NCBI GenBank assembly: GCA_001004345.1
Contig: LCQW01000005.1
Span: 1-52,693 of the forward strand
Direction: 5' to 3'
DNA length: 52,693 bases
From: Candidatus Kaiserbacteria bacterium GW2011_GWA2_52_12
GTDB lineage: Bacteria > Patescibacteriota > Minisyncoccia > Phycocordibacterales > UBA2100
In this document: piece by piece, positions 43,871 through 52,680 of the stretch
How the letters are laid out: each line of letters begins with the position of its first letter
How positions within the stretch are numbered: position 1 is the stretch's first letter
The notes under the pieces: model-generated
Databases searched by the model: none
The model's input: only the letters and a program-made list of their open reading frames with translations
What the model was told of the DNA's origin: nothing
Made by a program: the position numbers and the translations under genes

Positions 43871-44974
43871 CTACCTTCTGTTTCTTCGCCTCGAAATGTT
43901 GAGAAGGATACCGGCACTCGCAAGTGATGCGAGCATGGCGCTGCCGCCCTGGCTTATGAATGTGAGTGGGACACCGGTCAAGGGCGCGATGCCAAGCATT
44001 GCCGCTATATTGATGAATGCCTCGCTTGAAAGATAGGTGGCAATACCGACTGCCGCAAGCGCCCCGAAGAGATTCGGCGCACTTGAAGCGGTGGCGTATC
44101 CACGGAGCACAAGCGCAAGGAACAAGAGGACAAGGATCACGGAACCCACAAAACCCATTTCTTCGCCCACGACGGCAAAGATGGAATCTCCCATCGGTTC
44201 CGGCAAATAGGTGAATTTCTGCACACTTTGTCCGAATCCCCTTCCGGCCAATCCACCCGAACCGATGGCGATAAGTGATTGCTTGAGCTGGTACCCTTCC
44301 GCTTGCTGACCTTGCGCGGGATTAATAAATACCGCCACGCGATCCCATACATACGGCCTGAAAACGGCGAGCGTGCCGAGAGAGAGCAGGGCGATGCAGA
44401 GGACAAGTCCGATGTCCCGCCACCTCGCGCCCGCCGCGAAAAAGACGGCGAACGTCGCTATGGTAATAATACCGAGCGTTCCGAGGTCGGGCTGCAGGAG
44501 AAGTATCAGCGTGGGGCCGGCCATGATGGCGAGAAATCCCAGTAGTCCATAGGTGAGCGTCGCTGCGCGGCCGCGAATGGCGGCAAAATACGCGGCGGCC
44601 ATGAGTACCGTTGCTATTTTCAAGGCTTCGGATGGTTGGATGGTCATACCCGCGAGCGAGAGCCAACGTTTGCCGCCGCCGTGTTCCATGCCGAGATGCG
44701 GAATGAAAACAAGCGCGGTCGCTATCAATGCTGTAATGTATATATATGGTGCGATCTTTCGCCACTGATTGTAATCGATGAAACAGAGGGTGATGAGCAG
44801 TACGATGCCAACTCCCCCGCCCAAGACTAAGTGATTGAATGCGACCGAGGTGACATTGGTCGCGCCTCTGCCGAGAAAGCCGAGCGCGGCGGACGCAAAA
44901 ATAAAAAGTCCCGATATGATCAGTATCGCGATCAAACTCGCGAGCACGGCATCGATGTGTGCGCCTCTCCGCAT
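43871..44974 (-). CDS. ftsW: FtsW/RodA-type lipid II polymerase
   Basis: SEDS-family glycan polymerase with 8-10 membrane helices; 367 residues. SLAGMTIQPSEALKIATVL, GPTLILLLQPDLGTLGII, the EGYQLKQSLIAIGSGGLAGRGFGQS loop and EPMGDSIFAVVGEEMGF are all family motifs. PLTGVPLTFISQGGSAML closes it. It lies one base after mraY and upstream of murG, which supports FtsW rather than RodA. It would pair with the FtsI at 4450. Confidence 0.93.
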   Translation of the reverse strand: MRRGAHIDAVLASLIAILIISGLFIFASAALGFLGRGATNVTSVAFNHLVLGGGVGIVLLITLCFIDYNQWRKIAPYIYITALIATALVFIPHLGMEHGGGKRWLSLAGMTIQPSEALKIATVLMAAAYFAAIRGRAATLTYGLLGFLAIMAGPTLILLLQPDLGTLGIITIATFAVFFAAGARWRDIGLVLCIALLSLGTLAVFRPYVWDRVAVFINPAQGQQAEGYQLKQSLIAIGSGGLAGRGFGQSVQKFTYLPEPMGDSIFAVVGEEMGFVGSVILVLLFLALVLRGYATASSAPNLFGALAAVGIATYLSSEAFINIAAMLGIAPLTGVPLTFISQGGSAMLASLASAGILLNISRRRNRR

Positions 44975-44975
44975 G

Positions 44976-46037
44976 TTAATTGGCAGCTACCGCGAGGATA
45001 ACTCCCGCACAGGCAAGTACAATGGAGAGCACCCAGTAGCGCATAACCACTTTGTATCCCGGCCAGCCGATAGCTTCAAAATGATGATGCAAAGGCGCCA
45101 CGCGCAGAAGTTTTCTACCGAATAATTTTTTGAAAATGACTTGCGCGATATTCGAAGCGACCGTAACGACGAGCAATCCGCCGACTATCGGCAATACCGC
45201 GATCCCCACGCCGCTGCCGTGGTTGTTGGTCATGAACGCGACGACGGCGAGCGTGAGTGTGAGACCCATCGTGCCGGTGTCCGACATATAGAATCGCGCC
45301 GGCGGGATGTTGAACCACAGGAATGCGAGGAGGCCGCCGACAATCGCAGCGCAGAATGCCGCGAGGTCAATTTGGTTCTGTGAAAAAGCGATGATGGCGT
45401 ACGCCGCGAATATGGAGCCAAATACACCACCGGAGAGGCCGTCAATTCCGTCGATAACGCCGGAGGCATAGAGCGCGAGCGACGTGATGACGAAAAGCAC
45501 GATGACGAGCCAGCCAATCTGCACCGGCGCAAAAAATGGAATACCGATCGCGCTTACTCCGAGCTTGTCATAGAACCACCAGCCGATGAAGGTGGAAATG
45601 ATGACAACAAAAAGAAGTCGGTATCGAAGGCGCATACCTTCTCCCGATTCGCGAATGACCATGAGGTCGTCGAGGAGCCCGATTATCGCTCCGATCGCGA
45701 GCGTCGCGAGCGGTATCCACGTTTGGCTGCGACTCAAAAAATTTATAGTATCGAGAGTAGCGGATGTCGTCAGGGATGCCAGAAATGCCACACCGAGCGT
45801 GGTGATAAGCACGCTTGCCCACACAATAATGCCGCCCATGCGCGGCGCGCGCGTCTCTTGCACCTCGTGAAGTCGATTAAACTCTAGCGCCACCGAACCG
45901 TCGAGTGCGAGCTTGCCAGATTTTTTCTTCCACATCTTGTGCTTGTAGAGGTAGTGCGTGAGTAACGGAGTGATGGCCATACCGACGATAAATGCCATCG
46001 CGGCGGGTATCAATACTCGAATAACTTCCGGTACCAT
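44976..46037 (-). CDS. mraY: MraY, phospho-MurNAc-pentapeptide transferase
   Basis: Integral membrane enzyme that forms lipid I from UDP-MurNAc-peptide and undecaprenyl phosphate; 353 residues and about 10 helices. IGLLDDLMVIR has the Asp pair, SGVIDGIDGLSGG has the second Asp motif, and LRVAPLHHHFEAIGW has the HHH motif. All are intact. TACAAT lies 6 bases before ATG. Confidence 0.96.
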   Translation of the reverse strand: MVPEVIRVLIPAAMAFIVGMAITPLLTHYLYKHKMWKKKSGKLALDGSVALEFNRLHEVQETRAPRMGGIIVWASVLITTLGVAFLASLTTSATLDTINFLSRSQTWIPLATLAIGAIIGLLDDLMVIRESGEGMRLRYRLLFVVIISTFIGWWFYDKLGVSAIGIPFFAPVQIGWLVIVLFVITSLALYASGVIDGIDGLSGGVFGSIFAAYAIIAFSQNQIDLAAFCAAIVGGLLAFLWFNIPPARFYMSDTGTMGLTLTLAVVAFMTNNHGSGVGIAVLPIVGGLLVVTVASNIAQVIFKKLFGRKLLRVAPLHHHFEAIGWPGYKVVMRYWVLSIVLACAGVILAVAAN

Positions 46038-46043
46038 GGCTCT

Positions 46044-46049
46044 ATTGTA
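46044..46049 (-). promoter_or_regulatory. -10 element, leaderless mraY
   Basis: Minus-strand TACAAT, 6 bases (AGAGCC) before ATG 46037. It probably drives mraY-ftsW. Confidence 0.55.
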
Positions 46050-46052
46050 CGG

Positions 46053-46077
46053 CTTGCCATGAGCTTCGTCGAACGGC
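46053..46077. repeat. intergenic repeat, GAGCTTCGTCGAAC type
   Basis: CTTGCCATGAGCTTCGTCGAACGGC between dacA and mraY is similar to 48405-48430. Both resemble the CCCTGAGCTTGTCGAAGGG-type repeat common in many bacterial genomes. Confidence 0.45.
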
Positions 46078-46110
46078 TTTTTGCCCGTTATGCCAAAGTC
46101 GCCGTGCGTT

Positions 46111-47088
46111 TCAGTTTTCGGCGCTGGCGGTTACTTGGGCGGCGGTGACTAATTTTTTGATGTCGGCGAAGCGGCCGTCGACAGTCGAGCCGAGGACGAT
46201 GGCGACGACAGAATGCTCCGGTGCGATATCAAAAACGACCGCGAGGTTGCCGCCGGCGAGATCGGTGAGACCGGTTTTTCCCATGGTAAGGCCGGGGATG
46301 TCGCCTATTGCCTCATCAGTGTTCGAGCCGGATATTTTTTTGCCGTTAAGTGATGTAAAGGTGACGTTGTCTTCCTTCGTACTGGTAAATAATTGCGCGT
46401 CGTTCGTCGCAGCATAGGCGAAAAGTCGGGCGACGTCGCTGGCACTACCGTACGCGCCGGATTCCGTGGTGGAGAGATCGAGGCCGCTCACATTGAGAAA
46501 GTAGGTGTGCACAAGACCGAGCGATTGCGCGAAGTCGTTCATGCGCCAGAGCGTCGCGCGCTCATCCGCCTGCGGATATTTTGCTGCAATGAGTGAGTTG
46601 GCGGCGCTGGCGAGTATTTCCGCTCCTCCGTTGTTCGAAGCGGCGAGCGTGTAATCGAGTATGTCGCGCATACGCCACGTGTCACCTGTTTGGAACGGTG
46701 CGAGCGATATATTGGAAGCGACGCTGTACGGGACGGTGACCATGGAGGAACTCCCCAGCACTTCAGAGATGACGAGCGCAAGCGGGACTTTTGTGAGCGA
46801 GGCGAGCGGTAATTGCACAGTAGGATTTTTAACGAACAGGACCGTGCCCGTCTGCATGTCGAGGACGTATGCGCTTTTTGCGACGAGAGTTATATCAGCG
46901 AACGCGGAGGCTGGTTTCCATGTTATCGCCACGAGGGCGGCGCCGGCTTGCGATTGCTTTGAAGGCGGATTTGGTATGGTCATCGCAAATACGATAAGCG
47001 TGATGGCAAGTAAAAAAAGCGCGATCATCGTGAGACCGGCGATTTTTTTTCTCTGTGGCTGTGTGCAGGTCTCAACCGCCCTCGCCAT
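46111..47088 (-). CDS. D-alanyl-D-alanine carboxypeptidase (S11)
   Basis: A 325-residue penicillin-binding protein of the DacA type that removes terminal D-Ala from peptidoglycan stems outside the membrane. It has an N-terminal anchor (IAGLTMIALFLLAITLIVFAM), the SxxK motif in ASLTKVPLA, SxN as SNN in LAASNNGGAEIL, and KTG in TMGKTGLTDLAGG. The C-terminal PBP5 beta domain is short or missing. ATG 47088 is chosen; it overlaps the scpB end by 17 bases. Confidence 0.9.
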   Translation of the reverse strand: MARAVETCTQPQRKKIAGLTMIALFLLAITLIVFAMTIPNPPSKQSQAGAALVAITWKPASAFADITLVAKSAYVLDMQTGTVLFVKNPTVQLPLASLTKVPLALVISEVLGSSSMVTVPYSVASNISLAPFQTGDTWRMRDILDYTLAASNNGGAEILASAANSLIAAKYPQADERATLWRMNDFAQSLGLVHTYFLNVSGLDLSTTESGAYGSASDVARLFAYAATNDAQLFTSTKEDNVTFTSLNGKKISGSNTDEAIGDIPGLTMGKTGLTDLAGGNLAVVFDIAPEHSVVAIVLGSTVDGRFADIKKLVTAAQVTASAEN

Positions 47089-47671
47089 CGAGCATTGAAT
47101 TGGTGGTGCTTGCATGTTCTTGAAATGGACCGCTCTTTTGTTCAAAGACGGCCAGTTCATTTGAGATTTTAGCATAATCGGGCAATTCTGCGGGCGTGCG
47201 GACACCGAGATGTGCGAGCAGCTCCACGGTCGGTCGGTAAAGGAATTCACGCCCGTCTTCGGGATTGCCAGTGCGTTCTATGAGGCCGCGCGAGAGGAGT
47301 GTGCGCATTGTCGAGCTTGTGTTGACGCCGCGAATGTAATCTATCTGCGAACGCGTTGAAGCGCCGCGGTAGAGAAGGATCGCGAGGACTTCGAGTCCGG
47401 CATCGCCTATCTCGCGTCCAAATTCAAGCTCGTATGCCGTTTTTATTTCTTCGGAAGTTTCCGGCGAGACGACGAGTGATACCTCGGTATCTGTTTCTAT
47501 CAGACTTACTCCCCTGCCGTCGATGTGTTTCGTTAATGCAGCGAGTGCGTGTCGCAATTCCTCATCTTTTACATTGAGAAGTCGGCAGAGTTTTTTGCGC
47601 GTCAGAGAACCGCCCTCGGAGAAGAGAAAACTTTCTGCGCGTGCTGCGAGGTCGGGTTTGTTTTTATCCAT
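47072..47671 (-). CDS. scpB: Segregation and condensation protein B
   Basis: A 199-residue kleisin-associated winged-helix protein that works with ScpA and SMC in chromosome condensation. AARAESFLFSEGGSLTRKKLCRLL is the first winged helix, and LEVLAILLYRGASTRSQIDYIRGVNTSSTMRTLLSRGLIE is the hallmark second one. The start overlaps the scpA end by 8 bases. Confidence 0.93.
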   Translation of the reverse strand: MDKNKPDLAARAESFLFSEGGSLTRKKLCRLLNVKDEELRHALAALTKHIDGRGVSLIETDTEVSLVVSPETSEEIKTAYELEFGREIGDAGLEVLAILLYRGASTRSQIDYIRGVNTSSTMRTLLSRGLIERTGNPEDGREFLYRPTVELLAHLGVRTPAELPDYAKISNELAVFEQKSGPFQEHASTTNSMLDGEGG

Positions 47672-48389
47672 ATTTTGGTGCACCCATGTGCTCGGCTTCG
47701 ATGGTGATTTCCTCAAATAATTTTTCTTGCGTCGCACTTACCGATCCGTTGCGTACAAGCTCAAGCATTGCCAAAAAGTATACGATACGTTCGTGTTTGT
47801 CGGAACTTTTCGTAAGCTCACTAAAGCGGGTGCGCAGCGCCTTCGTGAGCCTGCTCTTCAGGCGCACAATGATGTCCTCAAGCGCCAAAATGGGTGCAAC
47901 CACTGCTTCTGCGAGTGCTTCCGGCTTTGGGAGCAGGCTTAGCATGCGCATGGCCACCGAGGCGATGATAGCAACACTGGATTCTCCCGGATTGAAAATG
48001 GCGGGACGGGTGGGGCCGCGCCTCGCGAATATGAGCGGCGCTCTTCCCCACTCGCGGCGCAGCATTTTCGCGATTTTTCGATAGAGCGCGTAGCGTGCGA
48101 GCCGTCGCTCGAGCTCTTCGACGCTCTCGCGCTCATCTTCAGAGAGTTGCAGCATTGGCAGGAGTGTGCGCGATTTGATGAGCAGCAGCGTCGAAGCGAC
48201 GAGGATGAATTGCGCCGTCTCGCCGAGCGGCATCTCCGGCAATTTTTCGACATAGGCAAGATACGAATCGGTCACTTCCGAGAGCGACACTTCCGAGACC
48301 GACATCTTGCGCGCCTCTATCAAATTGAGCAGCGCCTCGAGCGGGCCCTGGAATTTTTCCGTAGAAATACTGAAATTCTGGTCGATCAT
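47664..48389 (-). CDS. scpA: Segregation and condensation protein A
   Basis: A 241-residue kleisin subunit bridging SMC heads. The N terminus FQGPLEALLNLIEARKMSVSEVSLSEVTDSYLAYVE and the block LLLIKSRTLLP are diagnostic. The C-terminal winged helix (SFSELTKSSDKHERIVYFLAMLELVRNG) binds the SMC head. No smc gene is in the window. Confidence 0.95.
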   Translation of the reverse strand: MIDQNFSISTEKFQGPLEALLNLIEARKMSVSEVSLSEVTDSYLAYVEKLPEMPLGETAQFILVASTLLLIKSRTLLPMLQLSEDERESVEELERRLARYALYRKIAKMLRREWGRAPLIFARRGPTRPAIFNPGESSVAIIASVAMRMLSLLPKPEALAEAVVAPILALEDIIVRLKSRLTKALRTRFSELTKSSDKHERIVYFLAMLELVRNGSVSATQEKLFEEITIEAEHMGAPKYG

Positions 48390-48404
48390 TTTATAGTGAG
48401 CTTA

Positions 48405-48430
48405 CTTGCCCTGAGCTGGGTCGAAGGGTC
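48405..48430. repeat. intergenic repeat, CCCTGAGCT-TCGAAGGG type
   Basis: CCCT (48409-48412) pairs with AGGG (48425-48428) around GAGCTGGGTCGA, between the aspS stop and scpA. A relative lies at 46053-46077. Confidence 0.5.
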
Positions 48431-49826
48431 ATTTTTTTACCTTTTTGATTTCGATACCAAGCTCATCCAGCTGCTTTTTGGACACTTCTGTCGGAGCTCC
48501 CATGAGAAGATCCTTACCCTCACCCGTTTTTGCGAACGCGATGACTTCACGGATGTTGGGCTGATTTTCCAATATCATGACGATACGGTCCACCCCCGGT
48601 GCGAATCCGCCGTGCGGCGGGGTGCCAAATTTGAATGCCTCGAGCATATGCCCAAATTTTTTCTGCTGTTCCTCCTCGGTAATACCCAAGAGGTCGAATA
48701 CCTGTTTTTGCTCTGCTGCATTGTGGATACGTATCGATCCCGACGAAAGTTCGTAGCCGTTCAAAACGAGGTCGTATGAATTGGCACGGATGGACATGAG
48801 GTCGGTGCCCGACATGAATTTTCCTCTGTCTTCTGGGTGTACCGAGCAGAATGGGTGATGCGCCGCCTGCAGCTTTCCCTCGTCGTTCTTCTCGAACATC
48901 GGAAATTCGGTTATCCAGGCGAACGCAAGCTCGTCTTTGTCATTTTTATCCTTGCGAAGGTCCGGTTTGTCATTGCCATGCTGCTTCACGGATTCCGCAA
49001 AGGTGAGGCGCGGGAACGGTGTTTGCGTGATGTGCTTGTGCGGATAGAGGGCCGCGATGAGTTCGATGAACATCTTTTCCGTATACGCGAGCACGTCCTC
49101 TTGTGTGACGAACGACATCTCAAAGTCGAGCTGGGTGAATTCCGGCTGCCGGTCGCCGCGCGTATCTTCGTCGCGCATGCACCGCGCTATCTGGAAATAT
49201 CGCTCGAATCCGGCGACCATGAGGAGTTGTTTGAATTGTTGCGGCGACTGCGGGAGCACGTAGAATTTGCCCTTTTCGAGACGCGACGGAATGATGTATT
49301 CACGCGAGCCTTCCGGTGTCCCTTTCATCATGATGGGCGTCTCTACTTCCACGAAGCCATTTTTGTGCATGTGCTCGCGGAAAAACGTGATTATCTTGTC
49401 GCGCATGCGGATATTGCGCTGCATGCGGGGGCTTCGAAGGTCGAGATAGCGATACTTCAAGCGGACATCTTCATTGACGGCGAGTGTGTCGTCCACGACC
49501 TCGAACGGGAGTGCGAGCGATGTGTTGAGGATTTCTATCGTGTCCAAACAAAGTTCGATGTCGCCGTTCGCCTTACCCTCATCGATATTCTTTTCGGGCC
49601 GGTTGTTCACCATACCGGTCATCGCCACGACGAATTCACGATTTGCCTCTTTGGCCGCTTCTATCGCCGCGCTTTTCGGCAAGGCGACGGCTTGTACGGT
49701 GCCTGTCATGTCGCGGACATCAAAAAAGACCATTTTGCCCTGATCGCGCCGCACGGAGACCCATCCCATAATGGTAATGGTCTCGTCAACGTGTTTCTTC
49801 AAGTCGCCTATGTATGTTCGTTGCAT
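48429..49826 (-). CDS. aspS: Aspartyl-tRNA synthetase without the GAD insertion
   Basis: Class IIb synthetase, 465 residues; bacterial AspRS usually has about 580-600. The N-terminal OB fold (GWVSVRRDQGKMVFFDVRD), motif 2 (FQIARCMRDEDTRGDRQPEFTQLDFEMSF) and motif 3 (GFAPGVDRIVMIL) are bacterial in type. The GAD domain, normally inserted after PDLR, is reduced to a few residues before AFAWITEFPMFE. ATG 49826 gives the family start MQRTYIGDL. Whether it also charges tRNA-Asn is not visible. Confidence 0.95.
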   Translation of the reverse strand: MQRTYIGDLKKHVDETITIMGWVSVRRDQGKMVFFDVRDMTGTVQAVALPKSAAIEAAKEANREFVVAMTGMVNNRPEKNIDEGKANGDIELCLDTIEILNTSLALPFEVVDDTLAVNEDVRLKYRYLDLRSPRMQRNIRMRDKIITFFREHMHKNGFVEVETPIMMKGTPEGSREYIIPSRLEKGKFYVLPQSPQQFKQLLMVAGFERYFQIARCMRDEDTRGDRQPEFTQLDFEMSFVTQEDVLAYTEKMFIELIAALYPHKHITQTPFPRLTFAESVKQHGNDKPDLRKDKNDKDELAFAWITEFPMFEKNDEGKLQAAHHPFCSVHPEDRGKFMSGTDLMSIRANSYDLVLNGYELSSGSIRIHNAAEQKQVFDLLGITEEEQQKKFGHMLEAFKFGTPPHGGFAPGVDRIVMILENQPNIREVIAFAKTGEGKDLLMGAPTEVSKKQLDELGIEIKKVKK

Positions 49827-49830
49827 AAAA

Positions 49831-49853
49831 TTAATGGTTTCGTAAACCATTAA
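49831..49853. repeat. 10-bp perfect stem with 3-nt loop across the trpS stop
   Basis: TTAATGGTTT and AAACCATTAA flank CGT. The trpS stop codon (49850-49852) lies in one arm and the aspS start is 4 bases beyond the other. It may modulate aspS translation. Confidence 0.75.
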
Positions 49854-50785
49854 AACGCTACACCTATCTTCTGCCGGACGTCAGCCATTTTTGTTTCCGC
49901 TATCGCGCGGGCTTTCTCACTACCGTCTTTCAGAATGGCGTCTACATCGGCGTCGGATATATGTGAGCGGTACTCTCTTTTTGGCGCAATGAATGCCTCG
50001 ATATCTTCGATAAGCGCCTCTTTGCTCGCTTTGTAATTGCCTTTGTTGGCCTTGTAGAGAGCCGCAAGCTCATCGCCGCCTTTGAAAAGCTGGTGAATGT
50101 TGTAGACGTTGGTCGGGCTTTCGCCGGATGAATCCGTGACGATACTCATCACCGCTTTAGTAATTTCATCTTTGGCGCCAAAGAGCGGAATGGTATTGCC
50201 GTAGCTTTTGCTCATCTTCTTGCCGTCGGTGCCGGGGACGACCGCGACATCGCGCAGTATCTGCTCTTTCGGCTCTATGAACGTCGCACCGTACGCTGCA
50301 TTGAATTTCGCAGCTATCTCGCGCGTGTATTCGATGTGCTGCTTTTGATCAGCTCCGACCGGCACGACGTTGGTATCGTAGAGCAGAATGTCGGAGGCCA
50401 TCAGGACCGGATAATCAAACAGTCCGACATTGGTTTCGATCCCGCGCGCCTCCTTGTCTTTGTAGGCGTGTGCGAGTTCGAGGAATGGCATGGTGAGAAG
50501 ACAATTGAGTATCCACGTGAGCTCGGTGTGTGCCGATATGCGCGATTGTTGGAAAATGACGGCTTTCTTCTGGTCGACGCCGCATGCCACATAATCGCGC
50601 ACTGTATTGCGAATATTTGCCCGCAGTGTCTCGGGCTCTCGTAGTGTCGTGAGTGCGTGATAGTCGGCGACCATCAGAAAACTTTCATACTTTTCGTACA
50701 TGTCGACGAACGGCTTCAGCGCACCAAAATAGTTGCCGATATGAAGCGCGCCCGATGATTGAATGCCAGTCAAAAGTCGTTGCAT
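49850..50785 (-). CDS. trpS: Tryptophanyl-tRNA synthetase
   Basis: Class I synthetase, 311 residues. LLTGIQSSGALHIGNYFGALK has the HIGN motif. PVLMASDILLYDTNVVPVGADQKQHIEYTREIA is the tryptophan/tRNA segment. DGKKMSKSYGNTI is KMSKS. It is followed by aspS after 23 bases. Confidence 0.97.
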   Translation of the reverse strand: MQRLLTGIQSSGALHIGNYFGALKPFVDMYEKYESFLMVADYHALTTLREPETLRANIRNTVRDYVACGVDQKKAVIFQQSRISAHTELTWILNCLLTMPFLELAHAYKDKEARGIETNVGLFDYPVLMASDILLYDTNVVPVGADQKQHIEYTREIAAKFNAAYGATFIEPKEQILRDVAVVPGTDGKKMSKSYGNTIPLFGAKDEITKAVMSIVTDSSGESPTNVYNIHQLFKGGDELAALYKANKGNYKASKEALIEDIEAFIAPKREYRSHISDADVDAILKDGSEKARAIAETKMADVRQKIGVAF

Positions 50786-50791
50786 TGGCCT

Positions 50792-50797
50792 ATTCTA
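50792..50797 (-). promoter_or_regulatory. -10 element, leaderless trpS
   Basis: Minus-strand TAGAAT preceded by TGC (extended -10), 6 bases before ATG 50785. Confidence 0.55.
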
Positions 50798-50893
50798 GCA
50801 GAAAAGGAGAGACTCATGCCATAGGGGCCGTTATAGGCCACACTCGCTGTATTCGCTACCACACTTTTCCTTAACCTGCTCACAATGTCCTTA

Positions 50894-50935
50894 AATATCC
50901 TTATTTTTTCACGATCGTGAAAAAATAAGGATATT
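50894..50935. repeat. 42-bp perfect palindrome
   Basis: Positions 50894-50914 and 50915-50935 are exact reverse complements with no loop. The centre is CACGATCGTG, flanked by T6 on the left and A6 on the right. It lies between trpS and the membrane histidine kinase gene. The T and A tracts are in the reverse order of a normal bidirectional terminator. Confidence 0.9.
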
Positions 50936-50957
50936 GTTTTAACGAAACATGGTATGG

Positions 50958-52523
50958 TTATGCCGCATTGAATTCGATGATGAAGCGGGAGCCTTTGTCT
51001 TTACCCTCCGATTCGGCCCAGATGCGGCCACCCATTGCATCAATAAAAGTCTTTGCGAGATACAGACCGACGCCGGTACCGAGGATGTTTACTTTTTGCG
51101 CGTCGGCGCGCGAGAATTTTTTAAATAGGTGCGGCAGCGTCTCTGCGGGAATGCCGACGCCGGTATCAGAGACGACGATGCGCACATGCACGCCGTGGCG
51201 ATGCGCGGCGACGGTAATACTTCCCGAAGGAGTGTATTTCAGAGAATTGTCGATGATATTCCCTATCACCTCCTTCATTTTTTCCTGGTCGGCCTTGATG
51301 TGCAGATTTTCGCTAGCATCAAGTTCTTTTTTCAGCTCGAGACCTTTTTGCAGCGCGTGCGGACGGTAGCCGTCGGCGACGACCGATACGACCGAGCCAA
51401 CGTCAAAATCGGTGACGCTGTATGATATTTGCCCGAGTTCCATCTTTGATTTATTCAAGAACTGCGAGATGAGTGCCAGGACCTCGTCTCCGAGCACGAG
51501 TATCTTTTGCGCCGCGTCCATGACTTTTGGCGGCACTGCGCCGGTTGTGCCGTCGGTGATGAGCGAAGCGTACCCGCGCATCGCGGTGATCGGGTTGCGT
51601 ATCTCGTGTGAAGCAAACGTCATGAACTCCGATTTCTCCTCGCTCAACTTCTCGATCTGCTCGCGCTGTTCAACTTCTCTCCGTACACTGCGAAGAAGTA
51701 GTACACCCACGATACCGACGACACCGAGAAGCACGCCATCGATCAGCTGGTCGTTGAATGCCTCGGTCAACACCAACCTGACGAACAGGAATAAAAGCAG
51801 CGCATACACAAGGAGCTCTGCGAGGATTGCGCGCGGATTGAAGAATTTGAATCGAAATATGGAATATGTGATGGTGACCGCAATAAAGAATGTGAAAAGC
51901 GGGCCTGACCATATGTATCGAAAATCCTGCAAAAATGGTGATGGTAAGAGAAGGTTGAAATACATTCCGAGAAAGCCAGCAACGGTGACGCTTCCGCCGA
52001 TAGCGAGAAGCTGCATCTTCAGTGCCCCCGTCGCTTTAAAATAGTTGATCCAAATTCGAACGAGTCCGCCGACGAACAGATAGGAAAAAAGCAGCGTAAA
52101 GTAAATGTATTCAGGCCATGAAAGGATGGTTTCTCTTCCCCATGAATGTTCGACGATACCCCGTGTAAGGAATTGGGGAATACTTACGATCAAAAGGACA
52201 AAAATAACCGAGGGTACATATACGAGGAATTGTTGGAAATGCGGTATTTCATATTTATCGGGAAAAAGGAAGGAAAAAAAATAGAAACTAATGCCTATGC
52301 ACAAAGCCGCGATATACGATCCCTTCATTAAATAGATCGCTATTGAGGTGTCCGGGATGACCGCATACATGATCAAAATGATCGCCCAGAGAGCAAGGCA
52401 GATCGAGAACATGGAGAAATAAAAATTGATCTTGTTCTCGCGGTTGCGGCTGCGGATGAAGAGCGTCATCCCGACATTGCAGAGCGCGGTAATGCTTAGA
52501 AGAATATTCGGTAATCCAAACAT
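50958..52523 (-). CDS. membrane histidine kinase with 7TM-type sensor
   Basis: A 521-residue sensor kinase. About eight membrane helices fill the first 270 residues (ILLSITALCNVGMTLFI, FYFSMFSICLALWAIILIM and so on), as in histidine kinases with a 7TM input domain. FASHEIRNPITAMRGYASLI holds the phospho-acceptor His. The ATPase domain has NIIDNSLKYTPSGS (N box), DTGVGIP (G1) and GTGVGLYLAKTFIDAMGG (G2), all intact. The start at 52523 has GGAG upstream. No response regulator is adjacent. A TACTAT hexamer, TGC-extended, lies about 26 bases before it. Confidence 0.9.
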   Translation of the reverse strand: MFGLPNILLSITALCNVGMTLFIRSRNRENKINFYFSMFSICLALWAIILIMYAVIPDTSIAIYLMKGSYIAALCIGISFYFFSFLFPDKYEIPHFQQFLVYVPSVIFVLLIVSIPQFLTRGIVEHSWGRETILSWPEYIYFTLLFSYLFVGGLVRIWINYFKATGALKMQLLAIGGSVTVAGFLGMYFNLLLPSPFLQDFRYIWSGPLFTFFIAVTITYSIFRFKFFNPRAILAELLVYALLLFLFVRLVLTEAFNDQLIDGVLLGVVGIVGVLLLRSVRREVEQREQIEKLSEEKSEFMTFASHEIRNPITAMRGYASLITDGTTGAVPPKVMDAAQKILVLGDEVLALISQFLNKSKMELGQISYSVTDFDVGSVVSVVADGYRPHALQKGLELKKELDASENLHIKADQEKMKEVIGNIIDNSLKYTPSGSITVAAHRHGVHVRIVVSDTGVGIPAETLPHLFKKFSRADAQKVNILGTGVGLYLAKTFIDAMGGRIWAESEGKDKGSRFIIEFNAA

Positions 52524-52667
52524 AAAAGAAAAACTCCGTACGGATGCATGTAATAGTAGCATTCATACGGAGCTGTGAGTTGAAGAGCTGTATATTTTAG
52601 TGTCCATCTTTGGGAGCAAACCCCTCGGCTTTAGCCGAACCTTTTAAGATAGATCAGCCACGTACGC

Positions 52668-52673
52668 TACACT
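52668..52673 (+). promoter_or_regulatory. -10 element, leaderless partial gene
   Basis: TACACT, 7 bases before ATG 52681, the spacing seen throughout the window. Confidence 0.4.
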
Positions 52674-52680
52674 GGAGCGT

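Noticed and set aside
48837..49853. 338-codon plus-strand frame opposite aspS
   Set aside because: Antisense reading of a clear synthetase gene; no recognisable domain.
50894..50935. 42-bp palindrome as a terminator
   Set aside because: The T-tract lies before and the A-tract after the GC centre on both strands, the wrong order for Rho-independent termination.
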